A stretch of DNA of 64,000 nucleotides from Spartinivicinus ruber. GTDB taxonomy: Bacteria > Pseudomonadota > Gammaproteobacteria > Pseudomonadales > Zooshikellaceae. The notes under the pieces were generated by a model. It was not told the DNA's origin and did not search any database. It saw only the letters and a program-made list of their open reading frames with translations. The translations under genes and the position numbers were made by a program. Shown one piece after another: positions 27,365 to 37,097 of this stretch. Location: NCBI RefSeq assembly GCF_011009015.1, contig NZ_CP048878.1, forward strand, positions 3,254,354 to 3,318,353, given 5' to 3'. Numbering within the stretch: position 1 is the stretch's first letter; each line of letters starts with the position of its first letter.

Positions 27365-29041
27365 ATGGACGTTTTCAATACCATACAACATGTTGAATCA
27401 AAGGGCTCTAACATCTTCGACAAAAAGAAAGTTCTAATTGTCGACGACTTTGAAAACTTTCGGCTATCATTAAAGAAAATGTTACAAGAAATTGGCATTA
27501 GCTCTATTGATATGGTTCAAAATGCCAAGCTAGCTCTATCATCTTGTGGTCAACAAAGTTACGATATTATTATTTGCGACCTTAACTTAGGTGAAGGCAA
27601 GAATGGCCAACAGCTTTTAGAAGAACTAAGACATCTCAACCTGCTAAGCCCAACTTGTGTCTTCATAATGATTACCGCTGAAACCTCTAAAGATTTAGTC
27701 ATGGGTGCCCTTGAGTGTCAGCCTGATGCGTATCTTTCTAAACCAATTAACCAAGCCCTGCTAAAAAAACGTTTGGAAAAACTAGTTAAACAAATCAATG
27801 TTATATCCCCCATCAAAAAACTTATCAGCAAAAAGAAATTCACCCAAGCGATTGAAGATTGTAAGCAAGCATTATCCAACGAAAGCCGGCTCACACCTTG
27901 GTATCAAAAGCAACTATGCGAATTACTAATTATAAACAAGCAATATGATGAAGCAAAAGACTTATGCAATACCATTTTAGCTGAGCGCAGTGTTGACTGG
28001 CCCCATCAAATGTTAGGTAGAATTGAGTCACAGAAAGGTGATAAAAGTCAGTCATTAAAGCACTACGAGCAATTGCTCAAAATTAATCCAAACTCTATGG
28101 CTGGATACGATGAAATGGCACAAGTGCTCCTTAACCAAGGCAATACTGAAGAAGCACAAAAAATGTTACTGCAAGCAGTAAACATCTCTCCTTATGCAAT
28201 TTTGCGCCAGCAAAAATTAGGGCAAGTCAGTCGTGAAGCAGGCAGTTTAGATGTAGCCACCAAAGCCTTCAGACGTACCTTAGAATTAGGTGAAAATTCT
28301 TGTCATGATGACCCTGATAACTATATTGACCTGGCAACCTGTTTGATCGACCTAACACAAGAAGATGAGAGCATTAATCCTGCAAAAGCCATTCAAGAAT
28401 CCTCTCAACTATTAAAGCAAGCGGGTAAGCGCTTTAGTCTTGACCTAAATAAATTAATAAAAATCGATTTGGTTAAAGCAAAAGCAGCCTTTCAAAAAAA
28501 AGACATGACAACAATGGACGAGCTGTTTGAAAATGTTCAAAACAGCTACAATGAACCAGAAAATAATTTATTACCTGATACCAAGTTTGAGATAGCAAAA
28601 ACGCTCTTTTTATGTAATAAAAAAGAGCTTGCCGAAACTATTTTTTATCAACTGATGGAAGAGTATGCTGATGATAAAGCTTATGTAAATAAGATCATTT
28701 CCTTTCTTGATGAACCCATTAGTCAAAAAGTTAGACAAGAAGCAGCTATCGCCAACAAAGAAGGTATTTTGCTCTACGAGCAAAAAGATTATTTACAGGC
28801 CGTCGAGAAATTTCAAAAAGCATTGGAACTGTCACCCAGACACCCAGGCCTCAACCTCAATTTAATTCAAGCCTGCCTTTATCTATTACAAGAAAAATTT
28901 TCACATAAGTGGCTTGACCTATGTGAACAGTCACTTATCAATGTCAAACATTTGAGAGAGAACCACCCCCAATACAACCGGTATCAGAAACTACTTAAAC
29001 CTGTTAAACAGTGGCAAGAGAAATCTAAAAAATATGCATAG
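27365..29041 (+). CDS. Response regulator with CheY receiver and TPR output
   Basis: The 558-residue protein has an N-terminal receiver (about 21-140) with LIVDD, phospho-acceptor D72 in ICDLNLGEGKNG, MITAET and a conserved LSKP lysine. After a linker come TPR-like helical pairs (about 165-310 and again about 445-500), with motifs such as SLKHYEQLLKINPNSMAGYDEMAQ, and no DNA-binding domain. It should work by protein contacts. The nearby soluble kinase gene (29314-30012) on the same strand is the likely partner, though a 270-bp repeat-containing gap separates them. Confidence 0.88.
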   Translation: MDVFNTIQHVESKGSNIFDKKKVLIVDDFENFRLSLKKMLQEIGISSIDMVQNAKLALSSCGQQSYDIIICDLNLGEGKNGQQLLEELRHLNLLSPTCVFIMITAETSKDLVMGALECQPDAYLSKPINQALLKKRLEKLVKQINVISPIKKLISKKKFTQAIEDCKQALSNESRLTPWYQKQLCELLIINKQYDEAKDLCNTILAERSVDWPHQMLGRIESQKGDKSQSLKHYEQLLKINPNSMAGYDEMAQVLLNQGNTEEAQKMLLQAVNISPYAILRQQKLGQVSREAGSLDVATKAFRRTLELGENSCHDDPDNYIDLATCLIDLTQEDESINPAKAIQESSQLLKQAGKRFSLDLNKLIKIDLVKAKAAFQKKDMTTMDELFENVQNSYNEPENNLLPDTKFEIAKTLFLCNKKELAETIFYQLMEEYADDKAYVNKIISFLDEPISQKVRQEAAIANKEGILLYEQKDYLQAVEKFQKALELSPRHPGLNLNLIQACLYLLQEKFSHKWLDLCEQSLINVKHLRENHPQYNRYQKLLKPVKQWQEKSKKYA

Positions 29042-29112
29042 TAATAACAAGCAACATTTGACCAAAGACATACCCATCTTGAATCATTTTAAGGTGTAAA
29101 TATAAATCGGTA

Positions 29113-29289
29113 TATACTCACAGCGAAGGATAATTTAGGCGAGGCCACCGAGTGATGGAGTCCCAGGAGTTTAGTAAACTAAATCGCTGAGGTGACAGTT
29201 AAATGCTCCATGCATTAACTGCGCTTCCACCATCCTTGGTGGTCAAAAACGAGGGTAACAAAGCCTAAAGGTCATTCGAGAAAAGTATA
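29113..29289. repeat. Dispersed structured repeat, copy A
   Basis: The element is bounded by imperfect terminal inverted repeats: it starts TATACTCACAGCGAAGG and ends TCATTCGAGAAAAGTATA. TTTAGGC near the left and GCCTAAA near the right also pair. The central hairpin pairs TTTA (29170-29173) with TAAA (29180-29183) inside TCCCAG/CTGAGG. Two extra hairpins follow, CAGTTAA/TTAACTG and CCACCA/TGGTGG, absent from copy B but present in altered form in copy C. It fills the gap between the receiver-TPR gene and the kinase gene. Confidence 0.75.
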
Positions 29290-29313
29290 GATAATTGAAG
29301 TGAGGTTTTGATC

Positions 29314-30012
29314 ATGCTGAAGCCAGATGCCAGCATAGATATGTCAACTATATTAGCCACTTGCGCTCATGATATCAAAAACTCTTTATCAATGGTTGTT
29401 CAATCACTGGATGAGCTTAGGTTACATATTCCCGAAGACAACAAAGACGCGATAGATAACTACGCGCTGCTTTATTATGAATACTCCCGAATAAATAACG
29501 ATTTAACCCAACTACTAAGCTTTTACCGATTGCAAGATCACCAACTACTTATAAATAAACAACAATTATTTATCTCTGATGTTATTGAAGAGCAAATAGC
29601 AAGAAATCAGTATTTATTTCAATATAAAGATATTACAGTAGCTGTAGAGTGTGACGATAATCTTTCCTGGTATTTTGATGAATATCTAATCGGTTGTGTA
29701 TTGAATAATGTGCTAGTTAACGCTGCGCGCTACACCAAAGATAAAATCCTAATTTTAGCAAAACAACAAAATGCCCAACTAGTCCTGCAAGTACATGATA
29801 ATGGCAAAGGTTTTCCTGATAACATGATAGCTTACCAACAACCAGCTACTATAATTACCAAAGGTCATAGTGGCAGTACTTTTTTAGGTTTATATTTTGC
29901 CCAGGAAATTGCTAAAGTTCATCAACAAGCAAAACACCAAGGAAAAATCGAGCTAAGTAATAATAGTCTAATCAATAGTAGTGGCGGCTGTTTCACCCTA
30001 TACTTACCTTAG
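29314..30012 (+). CDS. Soluble sensor-type histidine kinase
   Basis: I choose ATG 29314 over the TTG at 29308 because AGTGAGG (29299-29305) is better spaced to it. The 232-residue protein has a HisKA-like helix with CAHDIKNSLSMVV, including the phospho-His, and a HATPase domain with N-box NNVLVNAARYT, G1 DNGKGFPDN and a G2-like GHSGSTFLGLYFA. There are no membrane helices or sensor domain, so input must come through a partner. The receiver-TPR protein gene upstream is the obvious candidate. Confidence 0.82.
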   Translation: MLKPDASIDMSTILATCAHDIKNSLSMVVQSLDELRLHIPEDNKDAIDNYALLYYEYSRINNDLTQLLSFYRLQDHQLLINKQQLFISDVIEEQIARNQYLFQYKDITVAVECDDNLSWYFDEYLIGCVLNNVLVNAARYTKDKILILAKQQNAQLVLQVHDNGKGFPDNMIAYQQPATIITKGHSGSTFLGLYFAQEIAKVHQQAKHQGKIELSNNSLINSSGGCFTLYLP

Positions 30013-30030
30013 TAGCACACCTGTAGATAA

Positions 30031-30804
30031 TCATTGACAACCTAATGTGGCCCCCCCGTCTACTCGTAAATCATGCATAGTAATGTGGCTGGCTTGTTCA
30101 GATAATAAAAATATCACAGCATCAGCAATTGTATCCGGGGAGGCAATTTTTTGTAAGGGAATCCCTAATCGGTGGTGATCAAGAGAACCAGCTATTACTT
30201 TTTCAGGGCCACTTGCATCTGTCCATAAAGCACGCTGCATTGCTGTATCAGTAGAGCCAGGGGAAACAATATTACAACGGATATTAAATGCAGCTAATTC
30301 CAATGCCAAACACTTTGCTAACATTGTCACGGCTGCTTTTGAAGCAGCATAGGCCCCCATCTGCATTCGAGGGACAGAAGCTGCATTGGAACTGACTACA
30401 ACCATTGACCCTGAGCATCTTTCCTTCATATAACGAGCTACGGTACGGGTTATATTAAAGGCACCTGTCGTATTAACTGAAAAAGTCGCTTGCCAATCCT
30501 CATCTGATAGTGCAAGTAAATCCCCCATTCTTAAGATACCTGCCACACTTACCAGATAATCAATAGGACCAAGCGTTTTTTCTATTTGCTCTACAACACA
30601 AATCACTTGTCTACTATCACTAATATCAACCACAAAAGGTAAAACAGTTTGACTTCTCAGACTATCGATAAAACGATAAAGTACAGTTTCATTACTATCT
30701 AAAGCAGCAACTTTTGCTCCATACTGACATAATTTATCAACGACAGCGGCACCAATACCCTGTGCAGCGCCAGTCACAAGAACAACTTTGTTTTGGAAAT
30801 TCAT
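30031..30804 (-). CDS. entA: 2,3-dihydro-2,3-dihydroxybenzoate dehydrogenase
   Basis: EntA oxidises 2,3-dihydro-DHB to 2,3-dihydroxybenzoate with NAD+. The 257-residue short-chain dehydrogenase has the nucleotide motif VTGAAQGIG, a catalytic Ser in the VVVSSNA stretch and YAASK active site, and a C-terminus [10 protein letters not shown]. Size matches EntA/DhbA. It is the last gene of the minus-strand siderophore cluster, after the TonB receptor gene with a 97-bp gap. EntC and EntB for the earlier steps are encoded upstream in the same run. A generic SDR is the alternative, made unlikely by context. Confidence 0.88.
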   Translation of the reverse strand: MNFQNKVVLVTGAAQGIGAAVVDKLCQYGAKVAALDSNETVLYRFIDSLRSQTVLPFVVDISDSRQVICVVEQIEKTLGPIDYLVSVAGILRMGDLLALSDEDWQATFSVNTTGAFNITRTVARYMKERCSGSMVVVSSNAASVPRMQMGAYAASKAAVTMLAKCLALELAAFNIRCNIVSPGSTDTAMQRALWTDASGPEKVIAGSLDHHRLGIPLQKIASPDTIADAVIFLLSEQASHITMHDLRVDGGATLGCQ

Positions 30805-30901
30805 AGTTTATTTATCTTACTTTTTAAAGATAAAGATTTTTAGACTAAAAAAGGTCATCCATGACCCATTGATTGATGCAAAGCAGTAAAATAATCAATA
30901 C

Positions 30902-32893
30902 TTAGAAAGATGCAGTAAACCCGGCATAGAAAGTCCGCCCTCTTTCTACATAGCCAAAACTGTCGTCTTTTTTATCCAGCCTTGTATCAGCCAAATTGGT
31001 GATGCCAGAACGTAAACTCACTTGTTCAGTTAACTGATAGGTGACACCCATATCCACTAAACTGTATCCTGGTAAATTCTTGTTACCGCGAAAACTTTCC
31101 TGGTCTCCAATATAGCGGGCTTGAGTAAATGCACCTAACTTGCTGTCTACTTCCCAATCCAGACGAACATTCACATTTTCTCTAGGTGTTCCTGTTAATC
31201 TATCTCCACTATCTCGGTCCCTTGAATCTGTATAGGAATAATTTGCAGTTAAAAATACACTGTCTGTTAAATCAACACTACCACTTAACTCTATTCCATC
31301 GACCCTTACATTACTTACATTATTATAGGTTCTCAGACCATGGACCGGCTTACCCAGTGTGATTTTATCTTTAATGTCAGTGCGAAAAATTGTAGTACCT
31401 ATATCCCAGCTGTTTCCTTGGTAGGTGAACCCAAGTTCATAGCTTTTCGACTTTTCTGGCTGTAAATCTGGATTACCAATTAAAGTACAACCATTTTTTT
31501 GGCCACCGCAACTTGGAATACTAAACTCTTTGGTTAGCTGAGTTAACGTCGGGGCTTTAAATGCGGTACCCACACCACCTTTAATGGTTAAGGCATCTGT
31601 TGGGGTATAAACTAAATAACCACGGGGGCTAAATTCACGGCCAAAAAACTCATGGTCGTCCAACCGCCCACCGCCAGTAAATGACCAATCCTGGGTTAAC
31701 TGCCATTCATCTTGAATATACAGCGCCTTTTGTGAAACATCAGCGCTGCCGGATTGCTTTAAGTTAATATCATTATCCAGTTCTGACTTTCTATATTCTG
31801 CACCTGTAGTAATCGCATGATCACCAAAGGTTTTATTGATAAAGCCATCAACCACCTGGTTGGTTTGGGTGATATCGCCATTAGCTACGGTGGTACTGCG
31901 TTCTTTAAATTCAATCTCTTCCTGATAAACACGTACCTGACTACTTCCCCAGTACCAGTCTCCTTTGTGGGTTAATGTATAAGTGTCCCGTCGTGTTTCT
32001 TGATCAGTAATTTTATTACTCCTACTTTGGCTGATATGGGCTTTACGATCATCATGGCCATAGCCATATTCAAAATCAATCGTCTGATTACTATTCAATT
32101 TCCAGCTTAAACCAAGATTAGCATTGGTGCTATTGCGACCTTCAAGTCCTGACAATATCCGTTCATTAACTGTGGCAGTTGCCGAATCATCCTGAAAAGG
32201 CGTCCATTCCTCTCTATCATATTTATTCCCATGAAAAGACAGAAATAACTTGTTTTCAATTAACGCTCCACTCGTACTGATACTGGTGCGGATTTCATTA
32301 CCATCATCACTGCCACTACCTTCAGGAGTTGAATAATCAACACTGATCTGCCCCCCCCACTGATTGTCTGCTTGCTTGGTAATGATATTAACTACCCCAC
32401 CCAATGCTTCTGAACCATATAAAGATGACATCGGCCCACGCACAACTTCAATGCGCTCGACCTGATTAAGTGGAATAGTCGATAAATCAAAGTCGTTGCC
32501 TCGAATTAAAGTATTGACTGAATTAACTCGACGACCATTGATTAAAATTAAGGTATAAGAGCTATCTAAACCTCGAATACCAATCCCTTGTCGCCCATTA
32601 CCCCCTTTCTTGTCTTGAAACACCCCCACTGTATGACGGATCGCATCACTGATATCAGAAACTGGCATCTCCTTTAATTGCTCACTGGTAATGACTGACA
32701 TGGATGCTGGTGCCGTAGTCAAATCATGCTCTGTTTTTGTTGCTGTCACTACGACTGAGTCAAGCGTCGTATAATTCTTCTGTTGTTTATCATCAGCCAA
32801 TGTTGCAGCAGGCATAGTTGCTAATATAGCCAAGGTAAGTGGTGATAAAACATTTTTTGAAACATTACTACTGGCGTTCAAAATACTCTCCAA
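30902..32893 (-). CDS. TonB-dependent ferric catecholate siderophore receptor (FepA/IrgA type)
   Basis: The 663-residue outer-membrane receptor has a signal peptide (about 1-33), a TonB box near DSVVVTATKTE, and a plug domain including IRGLDSSYTLILINGRR and VERIEVVRGPMSSLYGSEALGGVVNI. A 22-strand barrel follows, ending in Phe (AGFTASF). An extracellular loop with SCGGQKNGC followed by GNPDLQPEKS is typical of the FepA/IrgA subgroup. It takes up the ferric siderophore and hands it to the FepB-like protein. The coding strand carries eight G in a row (opposite C8 at 32351-32358) in the plug, a possible slippage site. No clear Fur box is visible just upstream. Confidence 0.93.
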   Translation of the reverse strand: MESILNASSNVSKNVLSPLTLAILATMPAATLADDKQQKNYTTLDSVVVTATKTEHDLTTAPASMSVITSEQLKEMPVSDISDAIRHTVGVFQDKKGGNGRQGIGIRGLDSSYTLILINGRRVNSVNTLIRGNDFDLSTIPLNQVERIEVVRGPMSSLYGSEALGGVVNIITKQADNQWGGQISVDYSTPEGSGSDDGNEIRTSISTSGALIENKLFLSFHGNKYDREEWTPFQDDSATATVNERILSGLEGRNSTNANLGLSWKLNSNQTIDFEYGYGHDDRKAHISQSRSNKITDQETRRDTYTLTHKGDWYWGSSQVRVYQEEIEFKERSTTVANGDITQTNQVVDGFINKTFGDHAITTGAEYRKSELDNDINLKQSGSADVSQKALYIQDEWQLTQDWSFTGGGRLDDHEFFGREFSPRGYLVYTPTDALTIKGGVGTAFKAPTLTQLTKEFSIPSCGGQKNGCTLIGNPDLQPEKSKSYELGFTYQGNSWDIGTTIFRTDIKDKITLGKPVHGLRTYNNVSNVRVDGIELSGSVDLTDSVFLTANYSYTDSRDRDSGDRLTGTPRENVNVRLDWEVDSKLGAFTQARYIGDQESFRGNKNLPGYSLVDMGVTYQLTEQVSLRSGITNLADTRLDKKDDSFGYVERGRTFYAGFTASF

Positions 32894-33087
32894 ATTTCTA
32901 CTGTTATATATCTGTCGGCATTAATATCAAATAAATTCAGTAAATAAATTTCACTTATCAGGCTTTAGGGCATGTTTAATTAAATAAATAGTAGAGTTGC
33001 CCTTTATTATTGTTGACTAATAAAACAAATATTAAAAACTATTGCTCTGTTTAATGGCAGTACTTGATTTACTCAAAACTAAAACTG

Positions 33088-33861
33088 TTAGCTGGCTCTG
33101 GCAACTACAATTGGTTTACCATCTTCTGGTGACTGTAAAATATCTGCATCTATATCGTACAATTGTTTTACCAGTTGGGCTGTAATAATATCTTTGGGCT
33201 TACCCGATGCTATTATATTCCCGTCTCGCATTGCAATTAAGTAATCTGCATATTTAGCCGCAGCTACTAAGTCATGCAGAATTAACACAAATGTTTTACC
33301 CTTATGTGCCAACTGTCGTACTAGCTGTAATACTTCCAGTTGATGCCCTGGATCAAGCATACTGGTGGGTTCATCCAATAATATTAATGGGGTTTCCTGG
33401 GCTAATACCATGGCCAGCCAACAACGTTGACGTTGCCCACCCGATAACTGGGATAATTTCCGCCCTGTTAATTCAGTCACTCCCGTCACATCCAACACCA
33501 GACTTATAACCTGTTCATCTTGAGCAGACCATTGACGAAACAGCCCCTGATGTGGATGTCGCCCAAACTGCACTAACCCTCTCACGGTAATATCATCTGG
33601 AGCCTGTGGCACTTGAGGTAATAAAGCCAGTTGTTTAGCTGCTTGGTTGGCTTTTAATTGCCAAATATTTTGTTGGTTAACTAATATTTCTCCAGTATCA
33701 GGCTTATGCAAGCGTGCAATACTTCGAAATAAAGTGGATTTACCACAACCGTTTGGCCCAACAATAACCGCAACCTCTCCAGTTTGCACCGAAAGACTAA
33801 TATCATTAACTGCTAAAAACTGGTCATAACTTGCTGTCAAGTGATTTACAACTAAACTCAC
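33088..33861 (-). CDS. fepC: Ferric siderophore ABC transporter ATPase (FepC-like)
   Basis: The 257-residue ATPase has Walker A GPNGCGKST, a Q-loop near LLPQVPQ, signature LSGGQRQRCWLAMVLAQ, Walker B LILLDEPTS and the switch His in LILHDL. It is typical of FecE/FepC ATPases. It energises import of the ferric catecholate through FepD-FepG. It follows fepG (80-bp gap) and precedes the TonB receptor on the same strand. Confidence 0.93.
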   Translation of the reverse strand: MSLVVNHLTASYDQFLAVNDISLSVQTGEVAVIVGPNGCGKSTLFRSIARLHKPDTGEILVNQQNIWQLKANQAAKQLALLPQVPQAPDDITVRGLVQFGRHPHQGLFRQWSAQDEQVISLVLDVTGVTELTGRKLSQLSGGQRQRCWLAMVLAQETPLILLDEPTSMLDPGHQLEVLQLVRQLAHKGKTFVLILHDLVAAAKYADYLIAMRDGNIIASGKPKDIITAQLVKQLYDIDADILQSPEDGKPIVVARAS

Positions 33862-33941
33862 AAATTACCTCATACCCTTTTACAGAAACCCATTCACTTT
33901 GGCTTTCGTTTATTTCTGGTTCACTTTTTTGAAAAATGGCT

Positions 33942-35015
33942 TCAGGTATTTTTATTACTTAATAATACCCACAACAAAAATGGCCCACCTAAAATACTGG
34001 TTAACACACCCACAGGTATTTCCAAAGGCGCTACCAAAAACCGCCCTAAGGTATCCGCAACAATCACTAAAATACCACCCAATAATCCCGTGTTGATCAT
34101 GGCCAAGTGGGTACTGCCTAAAATTTTACTAATAATCACTGGTGCGACAATAGCGACAAAACCAATTGGCCCACCAATACCCACAGCTAAACCAGCAAAA
34201 AGAATAGCCAAGCAAATTGCTGTAAGTTGAGTCTGAAAAATGTTCACCCCTAAGGTACTGGCTAACTCTTCACCTAATTGAAATATCTTTAGCTGCCGTG
34301 AAATAATCAAGACTAAAGGCAGCAACACAGCTAAACCAATAGCAATAGGTTCAGCGACTTCATATCCTCGGCCATTTAAATTACCCACAGACCAACTATA
34401 AGTCGCACTGGCATGTAATGAATTAATATGGGCCAGCATCAATTCACTGATGGAACGCACCAAATAAGTTAGTGCCAATCCCACCAAAATTAAGCGATAA
34501 CCTTGCGTACCCAGACCTTTTGCTATTATTAACAATAATATGCCTGATACAAATGCTCCCACAGGTGCAACCCACCAAGGTCCCATTAACCCAACATTAC
34601 TGCTAACCAGTACGATTAACATCAATAATGCGGCCCCTTCATTAATCCCCAGTACATCAGGTGTTGCCAAACGGTTTCTGACCACATTTTGAATAAGACT
34701 GCCAGCGATAGCTAAAGCAAACCCAGCAATTAAACCCGCAACTACTCTTGGTAAACGAAATTCATTCACCAGCAATTGTTGACTTTGTGTACTCTGCCCT
34801 AATAAAGCATCAAAAACGGTTTGAAAATTTAAGATAGTGGCGCCTAAGGACAATGAACCCAACACAGATAAAATCAGTAAAACTATTAACCCTGCACTTA
34901 GTAGAATAACTGGCCGATTAAACACCAATGAATAACGACCATTATTTAGCCTGACAGCTAACGCTCTATCTGCATGATGTTTAGTTAAAGCCAATTTAAT
35001 CATCGAATCAGTCAA
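33942..35015 (-). CDS. fepG: Ferric siderophore ABC permease (FecCD family, FepG-like)
   Basis: The 357-residue protein has about nine to ten TM helices and FecCD-family segments: LRLPRVVAGLIAGFALAIAG-like opening, then PDVLGINEGA and a late IGFVAIVAPVI. The N-terminal 35 residues are a cytoplasmic extension. It pairs with the permease at 35019-36077, only 3 bp upstream, to form the membrane channel. FepG/FepD naming follows order alone; the two permeases are similar and either label could be swapped. Confidence 0.9.
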   Translation of the reverse strand: MTDSMIKLALTKHHADRALAVRLNNGRYSLVFNRPVILLSAGLIVLLILSVLGSLSLGATILNFQTVFDALLGQSTQSQQLLVNEFRLPRVVAGLIAGFALAIAGSLIQNVVRNRLATPDVLGINEGAALLMLIVLVSSNVGLMGPWWVAPVGAFVSGILLLIIAKGLGTQGYRLILVGLALTYLVRSISELMLAHINSLHASATYSWSVGNLNGRGYEVAEPIAIGLAVLLPLVLIISRQLKIFQLGEELASTLGVNIFQTQLTAICLAILFAGLAVGIGGPIGFVAIVAPVIISKILGSTHLAMINTGLLGGILVIVADTLGRFLVAPLEIPVGVLTSILGGPFLLWVLLSNKNT

Positions 35016-35018
35016 GAA

Positions 35019-36077
35019 TCAGCTCCCTGTTTTACTTAAGATAAGCTGACTAAAGCGGCTACTATGGGTTAAACCAATTAATAAAGGCGCCCCGATAATT
35101 GCCAAAATTACCCCAACGGATGCTTCAAATGGCTGGACAATTAGTCGGGCACAAATATCAGCAATCAACACCACTAAAGCACCAAATAACGCTGACAAAA
35201 TAAGTTGATGAAATAAAGCTGGTCCTGTAATCGCTCTTGCCAAAAACGGTGCAATTAATCCTAAAAAACTAATTGGCCCTGCCAAGGCCACTGAGCCTCC
35301 AGCGAGTAAAGTAACTGTGATAGTGACAATGAAACGGGTTAATGCAGGCTTATGTCCTAGTGATTTAGCTACATCATCCCCTAACATTAAACTGGCAAGT
35401 GGCCTGGTTAATATCAGTGATGCAATTAAACCAATCACTAAAAAAGGTGACACCTGACTTATACTCTTTAAGTCAACTCCCGCCAAAGAGCCCAACACCC
35501 AATAACGATATTGATCATAAGTCGCCTGGCTGTTAATTAATAAAAACGAAGTAATACCATGAAATGTGGCGCTAATTGCAATGCCTGCCAGCACTAACTT
35601 AACAGGCGTCACCACAGCTGAACCATGATTAGCCACCCAGAGAATGATCCCACTACCTACCAAGGCGCCAAGTATTGCCCAAACTAAATAGGCATAACCT
35701 GTTTCAGCCGCCAAAAAACTAATACCAATCACAACCCCTAACGCAGCTCCAGCATTAACCCCTAATAAGCCAGGTTCAGCCAACGGATTACGAGTCACTG
35801 TCTGCATTAAAGTACCAGCCACTCCCAAACACCCCCCAATAATAATGGCTGCGATTGTCCGAGGCATTCGTAGGGTCTCCATTACTGAGGCTAATTTATT
35901 ATCAGCAATGGCATCAGGTTGTCCAAGCAAGTAAGCCAAGCTTTGTCCAACGCTGATATAACCAGCACCAGTTGTAAGGGAAATTAGCAAAAATATGGCA
36001 AGAACAGCAATTAACAAATAACTAATGAGCCAAATATTAGGCTCATTATGTTGTTTAATTAGTTTTACAGCAAACAA
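35019..36077 (-). CDS. fepD: Ferric siderophore ABC permease (FecCD family, FepD-like)
   Basis: The 352-residue FecCD permease has about ten TM helices, with the family segments LRMPRTIAAIIIGGCLGVAG, NPLAEPGLLGVNAGAALG and a late ISFLGLIAPFLAR. Binding-protein-dependent vitamin B12/iron permeases share this architecture. It lies 3 bp from the fepB-like gene upstream and 3 bp from the second permease downstream, so the block is certainly co-transcribed. Confidence 0.92.
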   Translation of the reverse strand: MFAVKLIKQHNEPNIWLISYLLIAVLAIFLLISLTTGAGYISVGQSLAYLLGQPDAIADNKLASVMETLRMPRTIAAIIIGGCLGVAGTLMQTVTRNPLAEPGLLGVNAGAALGVVIGISFLAAETGYAYLVWAILGALVGSGIILWVANHGSAVVTPVKLVLAGIAISATFHGITSFLLINSQATYDQYRYWVLGSLAGVDLKSISQVSPFLVIGLIASLILTRPLASLMLGDDVAKSLGHKPALTRFIVTITVTLLAGGSVALAGPISFLGLIAPFLARAITGPALFHQLILSALFGALVVLIADICARLIVQPFEASVGVILAIIGAPLLIGLTHSSRFSQLILSKTGS

Positions 36078-36080
36078 ATC

Positions 36081-37094
36081 CTATGAATCCTTAAATACTT
36101 TTGCTAAGTCATCCAACACCGCCATTGCCGCCAACGGACCACCAACACTCGTCCATAACGAACCATCAACGCTAACTACATGGTTGTTTTGTACGGCTTT
36201 TAACTTTTTAAAAACGTCTGTTGTTTTAATGTGCTCTAAAGCTTGCGCTGCTTTACCTTTTTCCGCAAGGGTACCAACAAACAACCAATCACCATCAATT
36301 TGTTCCAATGCTTCTAAACTGAGGGATGGCGAATGACCTGCCCCCGGCTGGTTTTGCGCCACAGGTCGTTTCAATTGCACATCGTTTAATACTGAGCTAA
36401 TAAATGAGTCACCTAACATGTATCCAGGACCTGTGGGGTTCCAACGTACGACACTGATTTCAGCATTGGCGTTTTCCCCTAAGGATGTTTTTAGCTGCTC
36501 TACACGTTTTTGATATCTTGCCCAGAAATTATCTGCAGCTTGTTTCTGACCAAGTATACTTGCTGTGCGTTGGAAAGCCTGCTTCCAATTTTCACCCACT
36601 TTATGAGTGATAATGGTAGGCGCTATCTTTTGAACCTGTTTTAACGCAACAGGGTCGATAAAGCCTCCCGCTAAAATTAAATCAGGTTTCAACTCAATAA
36701 GCTTATCTAAACTTGGTAAGCCTAATCGCCCAACAATACTAATATCAGCTATATGTGCAGCTAAATAACTGGGTACTGTTGCTTGCCCTCTTCCTGCAGT
36801 CGACCCTAATGGCTGAATACCCAGTGCAATTAAACTATCCAAGTCAAACTCACTCAGTACAATCACTCGCTTTGGTTGACTGGGAATAGCAACAACCGCA
36901 CCTGTAGCATCCGTTACTTGGCGATAGTCTTCATCAGTCGCTGACTGATTATGTAAGACAACTTGTGTCGTTTCATTACTATCATTTGAACGGTCAGACT
37001 GTATATCATTCGATTCTTCTGCAGGCTGACAGCCTGCTAAAACAACAAGCCCCATTAGTAAAAGACAATTGATCAGTTTTTTTGCCATAATCAT
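36081..37094 (-). CDS. fepB: Ferric siderophore-binding lipoprotein (FepB-like)
   Basis: The 337-residue protein starts with a lipoprotein signal and lipobox LVVLAGC (Cys near 22), then a periplasmic-binding-protein type III fold. VTDATGAVVAIPSQPKRVIVL is the family start, LIALGIQPLG the next block, and a conserved VGRLGLPSLDKLIELKPDLIL segment follows. It captures the ferric siderophore for the FepD/FepG permease. The gene starts 3 bp after the entB stop. Lipid anchoring differs from the soluble FepB of E. coli. Confidence 0.9.
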   Translation of the reverse strand: MIMAKKLINCLLLMGLVVLAGCQPAEESNDIQSDRSNDSNETTQVVLHNQSATDEDYRQVTDATGAVVAIPSQPKRVIVLSEFDLDSLIALGIQPLGSTAGRGQATVPSYLAAHIADISIVGRLGLPSLDKLIELKPDLILAGGFIDPVALKQVQKIAPTIITHKVGENWKQAFQRTASILGQKQAADNFWARYQKRVEQLKTSLGENANAEISVVRWNPTGPGYMLGDSFISSVLNDVQLKRPVAQNQPGAGHSPSLSLEALEQIDGDWLFVGTLAEKGKAAQALEHIKTTDVFKKLKAVQNNHVVSVDGSLWTSVGGPLAAMAVLDDLAKVFKDS

Positions 37095-37097
37095 TAT

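Noticed and set aside
32894-33087. Possible Fur box before the TonB receptor
   Set aside because: The sequence is AT-rich but I find no inverted TGATAA/TTATCA arrangement there.
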